A stretch of DNA of 19,934 nucleotides from NCBI GenBank assembly GCA_000437255.1, contig FR899104.1:71650-91583 (forward strand). Direction: 5' to 3'. Positions 12,709 to 19,448 of the stretch are shown here, in pieces. Below the pieces are notes generated by a model. It did not search any database, was not told where the DNA came from, and saw only the letters and a program-made list of their open reading frames with translations. Position numbers and translations under genes: made by a program. The number at the start of each line of letters is the position of its first letter. The stretch's first letter is position 1. The stretch comes from Ruminococcus sp. CAG:403 (GTDB lineage Bacteria > Bacillota > Clostridia > Oscillospirales > Ruminococcaceae).

Positions 12709-13991
12709 GCAGAACGGTTGATCCACCGATCCTTATACTTGGAATAGGCAAATTTTTGTGTTTGATACAGTCCGTAATATCCGGAAAGCAGGTAGCTGAC
12801 TGCAATCACCAGCAGGAAATAGGGGGCACCGCCCATGCCAAACAGTTCAAAACTGATGAGCAGGGAGGTAAGCGGACAGTTTGTAACACCGCAAAAAACA
12901 GCTGCCATGCCGAGTGCAGCGCACAGTGCAGGCGAGAAGCCGATGACTTGACCGAACAGACAGCCAAATGTTGCGCCTACAAAAAAAGAGGGGACAATTT
13001 CTCCGCCCTTATAACCGCCGCCTAATGTAACGGCGGTGAACAGCATCTTCATCAGAAAGGCGTACCAGACAACTTCTCCCGTTAACGCACGACTGATGAC
13101 CGACATTCCCGTTCCTAAATAGTCTCTGGAACCCAGCAGAAGCGTCAAAAGGACAATGCTAGTACCAGATGCCACTACGCGCAAATAGGCGTTGTGGAGC
13201 CTGCTGCGCAGCAATGCGCCGGTTCGATGCAGGATCATGCAAAAGAGGATGCTGATGCCTGCACATAAAACAGCCAGCAAGAGGACTAGGAGTGCTGTCC
13301 CAATTTGAAAGGATGGAATTTGCAGTGTCGGAAATGCTTCCTGTTCCAAGTGTACCGTTGCAGCCAGATGAGAGGCAGTAAGGGATGCCAGGGTGCAGGG
13401 AACCAGCGCAGAATACTGCATAACACCGACGCTGACCACTTCCATGGAAAAAATAGCGGCAGCCAATGGTGTTCCAAATACAGCAGAAAAGGCAGCACTC
13501 ATGCTGCACATGATGACAATATGCCGATCCTGTTCCGGAATGCGGAACCATTTTCCCAGCACGCTGCCCATGCTGCCGCCAAGCTGCAAGGCAGCGCCTT
13601 CCCGTCCGGCAGATCCGCCGCAGGCATGTGTGAGAATGGTGGAGACAAAGATCAGCGGCGCCATTTTTCCGGGAACTTCAGATTGTGATTGTAAGGTTGC
13701 AATGACCAGGTTGGTGCCCTTGTCATTGTCATTTTTGGAAATGTGGTACAGCCAGACGATCAGCAGACCGCAGAGCGGCAGCCCGAACAGCATCCAGGAA
13801 TGCTGCGTACGGAATGCAGTGACCTGATTCAGGCAAAAGGCGAAGAGAATGCCAGTGCCGCCAACCAGCAGCCCAATCAAAATAGAGTAAATCGTCCATC
13901 GCAGCAGCAGAATCAAATGGGAAAGAATATGAATGCCGCTGTGGATGCATTTGGCACGGAGAAAGATGCAGATACGACGGAAATGTTCCAT
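12699..13991 (-). CDS. CLC-family anion transporter, resembling the CLC-F fluoride/proton antiporter clade
   Basis: A 430-aa polytopic membrane protein of the CLC family. Selectivity and gate regions: DKGTNLV (90-96) in place of GSGIP, GGSAGREGAALQLGG (125-139) with the gating Glu131, and GGYKGGEIVPSFFVGA (325-340) in place of GxFxP. From memory, the G-NLV, THxFGGSAGREG and KGGEVxPxFF patterns are those of the CLC-F clade, which exports fluoride in exchange for protons, rather than of classic chloride exchangers. No crcB-type fluoride riboswitch motif is visible in the leader, which weakens but does not exclude that role. The ATG at 13991 has AAAGGA upstream. It lies downstream of dfx with two hairpins between. 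Confidence 0.85.
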   Translation of the reverse strand: MEHFRRICIFLRAKCIHSGIHILSHLILLLRWTIYSILIGLLVGGTGILFAFCLNQVTAFRTQHSWMLFGLPLCGLLIVWLYHISKNDNDKGTNLVIATLQSQSEVPGKMAPLIFVSTILTHACGGSAGREGAALQLGGSMGSVLGKWFRIPEQDRHIVIMCSMSAAFSAVFGTPLAAAIFSMEVVSVGVMQYSALVPCTLASLTASHLAATVHLEQEAFPTLQIPSFQIGTALLVLLLAVLCAGISILFCMILHRTGALLRSRLHNAYLRVVASGTSIVLLTLLLGSRDYLGTGMSVISRALTGEVVWYAFLMKMLFTAVTLGGGYKGGEIVPSFFVGATFGCLFGQVIGFSPALCAALGMAAVFCGVTNCPLTSLLISFELFGMGGAPYFLLVIAVSYLLSGYYGLYQTQKFAYSKYKDRWINRSAKK

Positions 13992-14017
13992 AATAGTGCG
14001 TGTCCTTTCTGATTCAA

Positions 14018-14086
14018 GGAAAAAGCTGTCGCAGAAGCGAACTTCTTTGACAGCTTTTTCCTGACAGCAAGGAGATTGCTGTCAGG
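14018..14086 (-). other. Overlapping hairpins between dfx and the CLC gene
   Basis: Read on the minus strand: hairpin A, CCTGACAGCAA with TTGCTGTCAGG (14086-14060), then hairpin B, GGAAAAAGCTGTC with GACAGCTTTTTCC (14061-14018), whose inner AGAAG-ttcg-CTTCT carries a UUCG-type tetraloop. A and B share two bases, and the TGACAGC of A could instead pair with GCTGTCA of B. No clean U-run follows. It is either an end structure for the perR-rbr-dfx mRNA or a leader switch for the CLC gene. Confidence 0.6.
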
Positions 14087-14098
14087 GATACGAACTTC

Positions 14099-14479
14099 TT
14101 AGAGGGTAGATTTCCAAAGTCCGTGTAGGTTACAGTATGCATAAACCGTTTGCAACGTTTCGCCGTCCGTCAGATGGAAGGAAGCCATCGGCGGCTCATC
14201 AATTGACAGGTAGCGAATCTGTGTGCTGTTGCTGGTTTCGATGGCAACCCATTCAATGAAATGTTCTGGTGTCATAGGGTGGGTAACGCTTCCAACTGCA
14301 ACAGAAACATCGGAACCATTCACCGTTACAACCGGTACATGTTTTTCTTTTGCAGCATCCACAGAACCGGCAACCAGCGGCTGCATGGGTTCTCCGCAGC
14401 AGGAAACCGGAACACCGGATTCTTTTACGGTTGTAATAATGTTTCCGCAGTGCTTACAAACATAAAAATTCAATTTCAT
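14099..14479 (-). CDS. dfx: Desulfoferrodoxin (superoxide reductase)
   Basis: A 126-aa two-domain iron protein that reduces superoxide to hydrogen peroxide without making oxygen, suited to anaerobes. Centre I (desulforedoxin-like) has Cys8, Cys11, Cys27 and Cys28. Centre II (neelaredoxin-like) has His47 in EKHVP, His67 in THPM, His73 in EHFIEW, Cys116 and His119 in YCNLHG; the conserved Glu-Lys before His47 is present. It follows rubrerythrin by 21 bp in the same direction, and the perR operon promoter with its Per box (15544-15580) should control it. The peroxide it makes would be handled by rubrerythrin next door. The ATG at 14479 follows AAGGAG. Confidence 0.96.
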   Translation of the reverse strand: MKLNFYVCKHCGNIITTVKESGVPVSCCGEPMQPLVAGSVDAAKEKHVPVVTVNGSDVSVAVGSVTHPMTPEHFIEWVAIETSNSTQIRYLSIDEPPMASFHLTDGETLQTVYAYCNLHGLWKSTL

Positions 14480-14500
14480 AAGAGAAGACTCCTTTCCGGA

Positions 14501-15040
14501 TTAATAATTTTCTGCTCGTACTGCAAAGAAGGACTTAGGATGTGCACAAACCGGACAGACTTCCGGAGCCTTCTTGCCGACACAGATGTGACCGCAGTTT
14601 GCACATTCCCAGATAGTGTCGCCGTCTTTGGAGAATACCAAGCCGTCTTTTACATTGGCGAGCAGTTTACGATAACGTTCTTCATGTGCCTTTTCAATTT
14701 CGCCGACAGCAGAGAACAGATACGCAATGCGGTCAAAGCCCTCTTCCTTGGCAACGGCAGCGAATTCCTTGTACATGTCAGTCCATTCGTAGTTTTCACC
14801 TTCCGCAGCAGCAGCCAGGTTCTCAGCGGTATCCGGGATTTCTCCGCCGCAGAGCAGCTTAAACCAAAGTTTTGCATGTTCTTTTTCGTTGTTGGCAGTT
14901 TCTTCAAAAATCTTGGCAATCTGTACATAGCCGTCTTTTTTTGCCTTGGAAGCAAAGTAGGTGTACTTATTGCGTGCCTGAGATTCACCAGCGAAAGCGG
15001 TCATTAAGTTCTGTTCTGTTTTTGATCCTTTTAATTCCAT
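14501..15040 (-). CDS. rbr: Rubrerythrin
   Basis: A 179-aa non-heme iron peroxidase that reduces hydrogen peroxide with electrons from rubredoxin-type carriers. The N-terminal four-helix domain carries the diiron ligands: AFAGESQARNKY (Glu19), ETANNEKEHAK and VGEIEKAHEERY. The C-terminal rubredoxin-like domain has Cys146, Cys149, Cys162 and Cys165 (CANCG and CPVC). Length is standard. It sits between perR and dfx in one direction, with a 57-bp gap from perR that holds no terminator. The ATG at 15040 follows GGAGG by nine bases. Confidence 0.97.
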   Translation of the reverse strand: MELKGSKTEQNLMTAFAGESQARNKYTYFASKAKKDGYVQIAKIFEETANNEKEHAKLWFKLLCGGEIPDTAENLAAAAEGENYEWTDMYKEFAAVAKEEGFDRIAYLFSAVGEIEKAHEERYRKLLANVKDGLVFSKDGDTIWECANCGHICVGKKAPEVCPVCAHPKSFFAVRAENY

Positions 15041-15097
15041 GATACAATACCTCCATAATAAATTTGGGTAGTTGGCAGAACGCCGTGCAAACGGGTT

Positions 15098-15517
15098 CTA
15101 TTCCTTTGATTGTTCGCAGTCCAAATCGGATGCTTTTTGGTTGCAGTCGGGACAAATCCCGCTGAAAACAATTTGATGCTGTTCCACCAGGAACCCGCTT
15201 TGATTGGTCTGCACGAGACTGCAAAGCTGTTCCTGATAGGGAAGCGCAACGTCAAACACACGGTGACACATTCTGCATTGAAAGTGGTAGTGCGGTTTGA
15301 TGTTGAAGTCGTAGCAGTCTGCATCACTGGGCAGCGGAATATGCAGGATTGCACCTTGCTGCGCCAGTAGTTTCAGATTCCGGTAGACTGTTGCTTTGCT
15401 GATTTGCGGATGTTTTGCAGCAACAGCCTGATAAATGGATTCCGCATTGGGATGCGTTTGCAGCTGCTGGACGGTTTCTAAGACCAGTCGTCTTTGCATC
15501 GTATTACGGTTTTTCAT
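15098..15517 (-). CDS. perR: Peroxide-responsive Fur-family repressor (PerR)
   Basis: A 139-aa Fur-family regulator. The winged helix (about 1-65, with ISKATVYRNLKLL) is followed by the metal-sensing part. The five ligands that define PerR in Bacillus are all present: His22 (HPNAESIY), Asp70, His76, His78 (YDF...HYH) and Asp89. Two CxxC pairs (Cys81/84 and Cys122/125) form the structural zinc site. With Fe2+, such proteins sense peroxide by oxidising a ligand histidine and then leave the DNA. A near-perfect Per box covers its own promoter, so autoregulation of perR-rbr-dfx is expected. The N-terminus is about 15 residues shorter than Bacillus PerR. The ATG at 15517 follows AAAGGAG. Confidence 0.92.
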   Translation of the reverse strand: MKNRNTMQRRLVLETVQQLQTHPNAESIYQAVAAKHPQISKATVYRNLKLLAQQGAILHIPLPSDADCYDFNIKPHYHFQCRMCHRVFDVALPYQEQLCSLVQTNQSGFLVEQHQIVFSGICPDCNQKASDLDCEQSKE

Positions 15518-15543
15518 GACAGGCTCCTTTTATTAGGAATCAT

Positions 15544-15558
15544 TACTAATAATTATAA
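15544..15558 (-). promoter_or_regulatory. Per box (PerR operator)
   Basis: Minus strand TTATAATTATTAGTA matches the Per box consensus TTATAATNATTATAA at 13 of 15 positions. It covers the -10 of the perR promoter and lies 27 bases before the perR start codon. Confidence 0.85.
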
Positions 15559-15580
15559 TACGCTTTTTGGGGTTTGTCAA
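15552..15580 (-). promoter_or_regulatory. Perfect consensus promoter of perR-rbr-dfx
   Basis: Minus strand TTGACA (15580-15575), 17-nt spacer, TATAAT (15557-15552): both boxes are exact. Such a strong promoter overlapped by the Per box predicts tight repression with large induction. Confidence 0.93.
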
Positions 15581-15601
15581 GTCTTTTTTCAAAAAAGATG
15601 C

Positions 15602-15680
15602 CAAATAAAAAAACAACCGGTATCAAGCAAAGGGTTCCTGGATTTTCTTTCAAAATCCATCGAACAGTTTTGTTGATATC
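15602..15680 (-). terminator. Long intrinsic terminator of the XRE gene
   Basis: On the minus strand ACCGATATCA pairs with TGATACCGGT at the base (one mismatch), with an inner TGGATTTT-gaaag-AAAATCCA hairpin, followed by TTGTTTTTTTATTT. It insulates the perR promoter from the XRE gene upstream. Confidence 0.85.
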
Positions 15681-15684
15681 GGTC

Positions 15685-16059
15685 TTATAAATTATGGTTG
15701 GAGGGGTTCGCCGGATAAAAGGCAGTGCTTTTTTGCCGTTCATAGAGCTGCTCTAAGAATTGCTCCAGCTTTCCTTTGTTGCGTTCCGTTAGGGCGGCAT
15801 ATTGTTCTAGAATAGTGGCTTCTTCTGGAGAAAGTGCAGAGGCTGTGCCCCCGGTTCGGCAGTTGGTGCGTCCTGCCAGATAGTCCAGGCTCACATCATA
15901 AAATTCAGCCAGTTGAATGGCACGCATAAAGGGAATTTCCCGTTCTCCTTTTTCATATTTTCCGTAGTACTGTGCTGTGGTGCCGAGGTAAGCAGCAAGA
16001 TCCGTCTGTGTTTTGTCTGCATCTTCACGCAAATCTCTGATCCTTTGGTAGAATGACAT
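15685..16059 (-). CDS. XRE-family transcriptional regulator, divergent from the CHAP-dockerin gene
   Basis: A 124-aa regulator with an N-terminal Cro/CI helix-turn-helix (about residues 6-62: KTQTDLAAYLGTTAQYYGKY, then IPFMRAIQLAEFYDVSLDYL) and a C-terminal helical tail (about 77-108, ending LEQFLEQLYERQK) that may dimerise. Such proteins often repress a divergent gene. Here the 133-bp gap holds two facing promoters and two long palindromes, one filling the spacer of the CHAP-gene promoter, so control of both genes is the natural inference. The ATG at 16059 follows AAAGGAG by 8 nt. No phage genes surround it, so a prophage repressor is unlikely. The signal it responds to is unknown. Confidence 0.88.
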   Translation of the reverse strand: MSFYQRIRDLREDADKTQTDLAAYLGTTAQYYGKYEKGEREIPFMRAIQLAEFYDVSLDYLAGRTNCRTGGTASALSPEEATILEQYAALTERNKGKLEQFLEQLYERQKSTAFYPANPSNHNL

Positions 16060-16088
16060 ATAAGAGACTCCTTTTTTTAGAAAATAGT

Positions 16089-16116
16089 ATCATATGTGAC
16101 GGAAAAAGGTTGACAT
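16089..16116 (-). promoter_or_regulatory. Candidate promoter of the XRE gene
   Basis: Minus strand ATGTCA (16116-16111), 16-nt spacer, TATGAT (16094-16089). The -35 shares bases with the -35 of the opposing CHAP-gene promoter, so the two promoters are back to back. Confidence 0.5.
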
Positions 16117-16138
16117 TATAATCTGAATAGATTATAAT
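16110..16138 (+). promoter_or_regulatory. Perfect consensus promoter of the CHAP-dockerin gene
   Basis: TTGACA (16110-16115), 17-nt spacer, TATAAT (16133-16138), exact in both boxes. The spacer and -10 are occupied by the palindrome 16115-16138, so a bound repressor would block polymerase. Confidence 0.92.
16115..16138. repeat. Palindromic operator 1 inside the CHAP-gene promoter
   Basis: ATTATAATCT (16115-16124) and AGATTATAAT (16129-16138) are exact reverse complements separated by GAAT. The element covers the spacer and the -10 box. Size and symmetry fit a dimeric XRE repressor site. Confidence 0.75.
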
Positions 16139-16145
16139 TAGGATA

Positions 16146-16169
16146 GAATCAATCATATATGATTGATTC
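16146..16169. repeat. Perfect 24-bp palindrome at the start of the CHAP-gene transcript
   Basis: GAATCAATCATA (16146-16157) and TATGATTGATTC (16158-16169) are exact reverse complements with no spacer. It begins at about +1 of the predicted transcript. It may be a second operator with a different sequence from operator 1, or a 5' hairpin. Confidence 0.75.
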
Positions 16170-16192
16170 AAATGAAAAAAAGGAGTGGTATT

Positions 16193-17251
16193 ATGTATGA
16201 TTCTTGGAAAAAATGGTTTGTGAAATGGATGGCGGTTGTGCTTACTGTTGTAATGGGAATGGGACTGTGCGCAGGGTTTCCGGTTGGGGCGGCATATGAA
16301 AACACGCATACCAATACCGGTAATCAGCGAGCCGATATCGTTGCCATTGCGCAGACACAAGTTGGTTATCGGGAAGGCAGTTTGGACGGAACAATATCCG
16401 GCAGTAACAATTATACGAAATACAATGTGGATTTATACAAGATCGATGGGTCTTATTGTTATGCATGGTGCCAGTCCTTTATCGCATGGTGTGCCAAACA
16501 GGCTGGTGTGTCTTCTTCTGTAATCAAGCGAACGGCTGGAACCATTGATGCCATGGACTTCTTTAAAAGCCAGCAGGTTTGGCAGGGTAACAGCTATACG
16601 CCGCAAAGTGGGGATATTATTTATTTTCGTTCCAGCAGCAGCAACAGCGGCTATCATGTTGGAATTGTAGAATCGGTTTCGGGCAGTACCATTCACACCA
16701 TTGAGGGAAACTATTCCAATAAGGTGGCACGGCATAGTGTTTCAGTGGGAGCCTCCTCTATTGTTGGGTATGGGGTGCCGAATTATGAGGGGCTGCCATC
16801 AACTGTGTTGAGTGTTACAACAGGAAATTCCTCAACAGAAACAACGTTTTCATGGAATGCTATAAATGGAGCAACTGGATATGATGTAAAGATATGGAAA
16901 GGAACCTTATGGGAAGGAGATCCGTATTTGATCGAATGGGGAGCATCTAATCCATTTTCTGTAAATCTGCCAGAAGGAACGTATCAGGCTTATGTGGATA
17001 CGAGATTTGGCAGTGACATATCAATGAGTAATGCAGTTGAATTTACGATAGAAAAATACAATAATCTATTAGGCGATCTCAATACGGATGGAACCCTCAC
17101 TTCTTCCGATACCATCCTCTTGCAAGATTACCTCCTAGGACGTTCCGTCTTAACCAATGACCAGAAACAGCAAGCTGATCTCAACCAAGACGGTGTCATT
17201 GACGGTTTTGATCTTGCGCTTTTAAAACATCTTCTGCTTGCTTCTGAATAG
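16193..17251 (+). CDS. Secreted CHAP-domain hydrolase with C-terminal dockerin
   Basis: A 352-aa exported protein. A signal peptide is seen at 1-34 (KKWFVKWMAVVLTVVMGMG, cleavage likely after VGAA). The CHAP domain (about 45-195) has catalytic Cys93 in YAWCQSF, His155 in GYHVGIV and EGNYSN (171-176), as in NlpC/P60-like amidases and endopeptidases that cut peptidoglycan. A beta-sandwich, FN3-like module follows (about 201-287, TFSWNAINGATGYDVKIW). A type I dockerin (about 291-350) has two calcium repeats, DLNTDGTLTSSD (295-306) and DLNQDGVIDGFD (329-340), which would attach it to a cohesin scaffold. The ATG at 16193 follows AAAGGAG by 7 nt. XRE-controlled promoter inferred. The FN3-like part is richer in A/T than its flanks. 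Confidence 0.9.
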   Translation: MYDSWKKWFVKWMAVVLTVVMGMGLCAGFPVGAAYENTHTNTGNQRADIVAIAQTQVGYREGSLDGTISGSNNYTKYNVDLYKIDGSYCYAWCQSFIAWCAKQAGVSSSVIKRTAGTIDAMDFFKSQQVWQGNSYTPQSGDIIYFRSSSSNSGYHVGIVESVSGSTIHTIEGNYSNKVARHSVSVGASSIVGYGVPNYEGLPSTVLSVTTGNSSTETTFSWNAINGATGYDVKIWKGTLWEGDPYLIEWGASNPFSVNLPEGTYQAYVDTRFGSDISMSNAVEFTIEKYNNLLGDLNTDGTLTSSDTILLQDYLLGRSVLTNDQKQQADLNQDGVIDGFDLALLKHLLLASE

Positions 17252-17259
17252 CAGAATGT

Positions 17260-17297
17260 AAAAACGATGCGGTTGTTTTTCCAGCCGCATCGTTTTT
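17260..17297. terminator. Bidirectional terminator between the CHAP gene and thiC
   Basis: AAAAACGATGCGG (17260-17272) pairs with CCGCATCGTTTTT (17285-17297) around a 12-nt loop. A/T runs flank both sides, so it can serve both convergent genes. Confidence 0.85.
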
Positions 17298-17310
17298 GAT
17301 TGCAATCAGA

Positions 17311-18630
17311 TTACTGATTTTCCTGTTCACAGAAGGTGATGGATTCTCCGTTTAGAATCTTGTTGCTGGTACGCATCGCACACATTTTTCCGCACATGGA
17401 GCAGGTATGGCGATCCTGCGGCGGGCGGCTTTCAAAATAAGCCCGTGCCTTTCCCGGATCAATGGCGCAGGCAAACATGCCTTCCCAGTCAATCCGCTGC
17501 CGGGCAGCGCTCATGCGGTTGTCGATGTCTCTGGCACCGGGAATGCCCTTCGCCAGGTCGGCTGCATGGGCTGCAATTTTGGAAGCAACGATGCCGTCCT
17601 TGACATCCTGTGCATCCGGCAGACGCAGGTGTTCTGCTGGTGTGACATAGCAGAGGAAGTCTGCCCCATTGGCAGCTGCAATGGCACCGCCGATGGCAGA
17701 GGTGATGTGATCGTATCCCGGTGCAATGTCGGTCACCAACGGGCCCAATACATAGAACGGTGCACCATGGCACAAACGCTTCTGCATCACCATATTGGCA
17801 GCAATTTCATTCATTGCCATATGACCGGGACCCTCCACCATAACTTGTACGTCCCGTTCCCAGGCACGTTTGGTGAGTGCACCCAGTTCGACCAACTCGG
17901 AAATCTGTGCGGCATCGCTGCTGTCTGCAATGGAGCCGGGACGCAGCGCATCGCCGAGGCTGATGGTGACATCATACTTTCGCAGAATGTCCAGTACATC
18001 ATCATAATATTCATAGAACGGATTTTCGTTTCCAGTCATTTCCATCCAGGCAAAGATCAGGGAACCGCCGCGGGAAACAATGTTGGTGGTACGGGATTCC
18101 CGCTTCAGAGCTTCTACTGCACGCCGATTGATGCCGGCATGAATGGTCTGGAAGTCCACGCCTTCCTTGGCATGTGCTTCTAATACTTTTAAGAAATCTT
18201 CTGCCCGAATGTCCATCAGGTCTTTTTCTAAGTAGCCAATTGCATCGTACATGGGAACCGTTCCGATCATTGCCGGAGACATGGCAATCAGTTCCTTGCG
18301 GAATGTGCTGGTTTTGCCGTAGTTGGAAAGATCCATGATGGCTTCACAGCCAAAATCAATTGCCAGCTTGACTTTTTCCATCTCCGCAGAATAGTCGGCG
18401 CAGTCTCCGGAAATGCCCAGATTAACATTGATCTTGGTGCGCAGTCCTTTTCCGATGCCTTCCGGATGCAGGGCGGTGTGATGGATGTTGGCAGGAATAC
18501 AAATGGTGCCCTTTGCAACACGCTGCCGCAGCAGTTCCGGGTCCATGTGTTCCTGTTCCGCAACAGTCTGCATCTGCGGTGTCAGAATGTTTTGCTTGGC
18601 GGCTTCCATTTGGGTGTGGTAAGTTTTCAT
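17311..18630 (-). CDS. thiC: Phosphomethylpyrimidine synthase
   Basis: A 439-aa radical SAM enzyme that rearranges aminoimidazole ribotide into hydroxymethylpyrimidine phosphate, the pyrimidine part of thiamine. Visible: IPANIHH, INVNLGISGDCADY, FGCEAIMDLSNYGK, VPMYDAIGYLEKD, GVDFQTIHAGINR, SRGGSLIF and EGPGHMAMNEI. The C-terminal cluster motif CSMCGKMC (Cys410, 413, 417) binds the 4Fe-4S cluster; its last gap is three residues rather than the four of the E. coli enzyme. It lacks the long N-terminal domain of Gram-negative forms. The start is at 18630, behind AAAGGAG, not the upstream in-frame ATG, which lies inside thiD. It is the last of thiE-thiD-thiC, 14 bp after thiD. Confidence 0.97.
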   Translation of the reverse strand: MKTYHTQMEAAKQNILTPQMQTVAEQEHMDPELLRQRVAKGTICIPANIHHTALHPEGIGKGLRTKINVNLGISGDCADYSAEMEKVKLAIDFGCEAIMDLSNYGKTSTFRKELIAMSPAMIGTVPMYDAIGYLEKDLMDIRAEDFLKVLEAHAKEGVDFQTIHAGINRRAVEALKRESRTTNIVSRGGSLIFAWMEMTGNENPFYEYYDDVLDILRKYDVTISLGDALRPGSIADSSDAAQISELVELGALTKRAWERDVQVMVEGPGHMAMNEIAANMVMQKRLCHGAPFYVLGPLVTDIAPGYDHITSAIGGAIAAANGADFLCYVTPAEHLRLPDAQDVKDGIVASKIAAHAADLAKGIPGARDIDNRMSAARQRIDWEGMFACAIDPGKARAYFESRPPQDRHTCSMCGKMCAMRTSNKILNGESITFCEQENQ

Positions 18631-18644
18631 AGATTCAATCTCCT

Positions 18645-19448
18645 TTACTGTGGTGAAATGATACAATCGTGGCAGATGGGGCCGTTTCCGTGTCCCAGTA
18701 CAAGACCTGCCCCGATACATTGTGCAACATAGTCTTTTGCCAGACGAACACTTTCCGGCAGGGAATGTCCCTTTGCGAGTTCTGCGGCAAGGGCAGAGGA
18801 AAGGGTGCAGCCGGTTCCGTGGGTATTGGCAGTGTGCATGCGTTTGCCCGGAAAGGCATGCAGTCCAGTTTCCGGATCATATAAAATGTCAGTGGCTTCT
18901 TCTGTGAGATGTCCGCCCTTGAGCAGGACAGCTGTATGATAGCGTGCTGCCAGCTGTTTGGCAGCCTGTTCCATTTCTGAGCAGGTTGTAATAGTGGTTC
19001 CCAGCAGGGCTTCTGCTTCCACCAGATTGGGCGTCAGCAGCGTTGCAAGCGGAAAGAGCTGTTCTTGCATGGCACAGATGGTTTCCTGTTGGGTGAGCGT
19101 TGCACCAGTTGTGGCAACCATAACCGGATCCACTACAATATTTCGCAGTGCATAGGTGCGGATTGCCTGGCAGATGACCGGAACTTGGTCAGCGCTGGCA
19201 AGCATGCCAATTTTGACAGCCTGTGGTGGAAGATCTGAGCAGACTGCCTCCAGCTGCTGCTGGAGAAAAGCGGCTGGTACAGGGAGAATCCCCTGTACAC
19301 CGGTTGTGTTTTGTGCGGTCAGAGCGGTAATGGCGCTCATGCCATAGACGGTGCGGGCAAGCATGGTTTTTAAGTCTGCCTGAATGCCGGCGCCGCCGCT
19401 GCTGTCGCTGCCAGCAATGGTTAAAACAGGAATTCGTATGGTGTTCAT
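18645..19448 (-). CDS. thiD: Hydroxymethylpyrimidine/phosphomethylpyrimidine kinase
   Basis: A 267-aa ribokinase-fold enzyme that phosphorylates HMP and HMP-phosphate to HMP pyrophosphate. Motifs: TIAGSDSSGGAGIQADLKT (10-28), KIGML, VVDPVM, TPNLVEAE, LLKGGH and the anion-hole HGTGCTLSSALAAELAKG near residue 220. Its start overlaps the thiE stop in an ATGA arrangement, so translation is coupled; GGAGG lies 6 nt upstream. With thiC downstream and thiE upstream it supplies the pyrimidine pyrophosphate that ThiE joins to the thiazole. Length is typical. Confidence 0.97.
   Translation of the reverse strand: MNTIRIPVLTIAGSDSSGGAGIQADLKTMLARTVYGMSAITALTAQNTTGVQGILPVPAAFLQQQLEAVCSDLPPQAVKIGMLASADQVPVICQAIRTYALRNIVVDPVMVATTGATLTQQETICAMQEQLFPLATLLTPNLVEAEALLGTTITTCSEMEQAAKQLAARYHTAVLLKGGHLTEEATDILYDPETGLHAFPGKRMHTANTHGTGCTLSSALAAELAKGHSLPESVRLAKDYVAQCIGAGLVLGHGNGPICHDCIISPQ

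Noticed and set aside
13992..14098. Fluoride (crcB-type) riboswitch before the CLC gene
   Set aside because: I looked for the conserved GGNGAUGG...CUCC and CUGAUGACUCCU-type segments and did not see them. The region is explained by two long hairpins instead.
14261..15007. A 248-codon plus-strand frame opposite dfx and rbr
   Set aside because: It is antisense to two certain genes with all their metal ligands intact.
15685..17251. Prophage remnant (XRE repressor plus CHAP endolysin)
   Set aside because: The CHAP protein has a signal peptide and a dockerin, and no integrase, holin or structural genes are nearby, so a cellular origin is more likely.
18631..18644. TPP riboswitch in front of thiC
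   Set aside because: Only 14 bp separate thiD and thiC, and no CUGAGA-type element is seen. A riboswitch would have to be upstream of thiE, outside the window.
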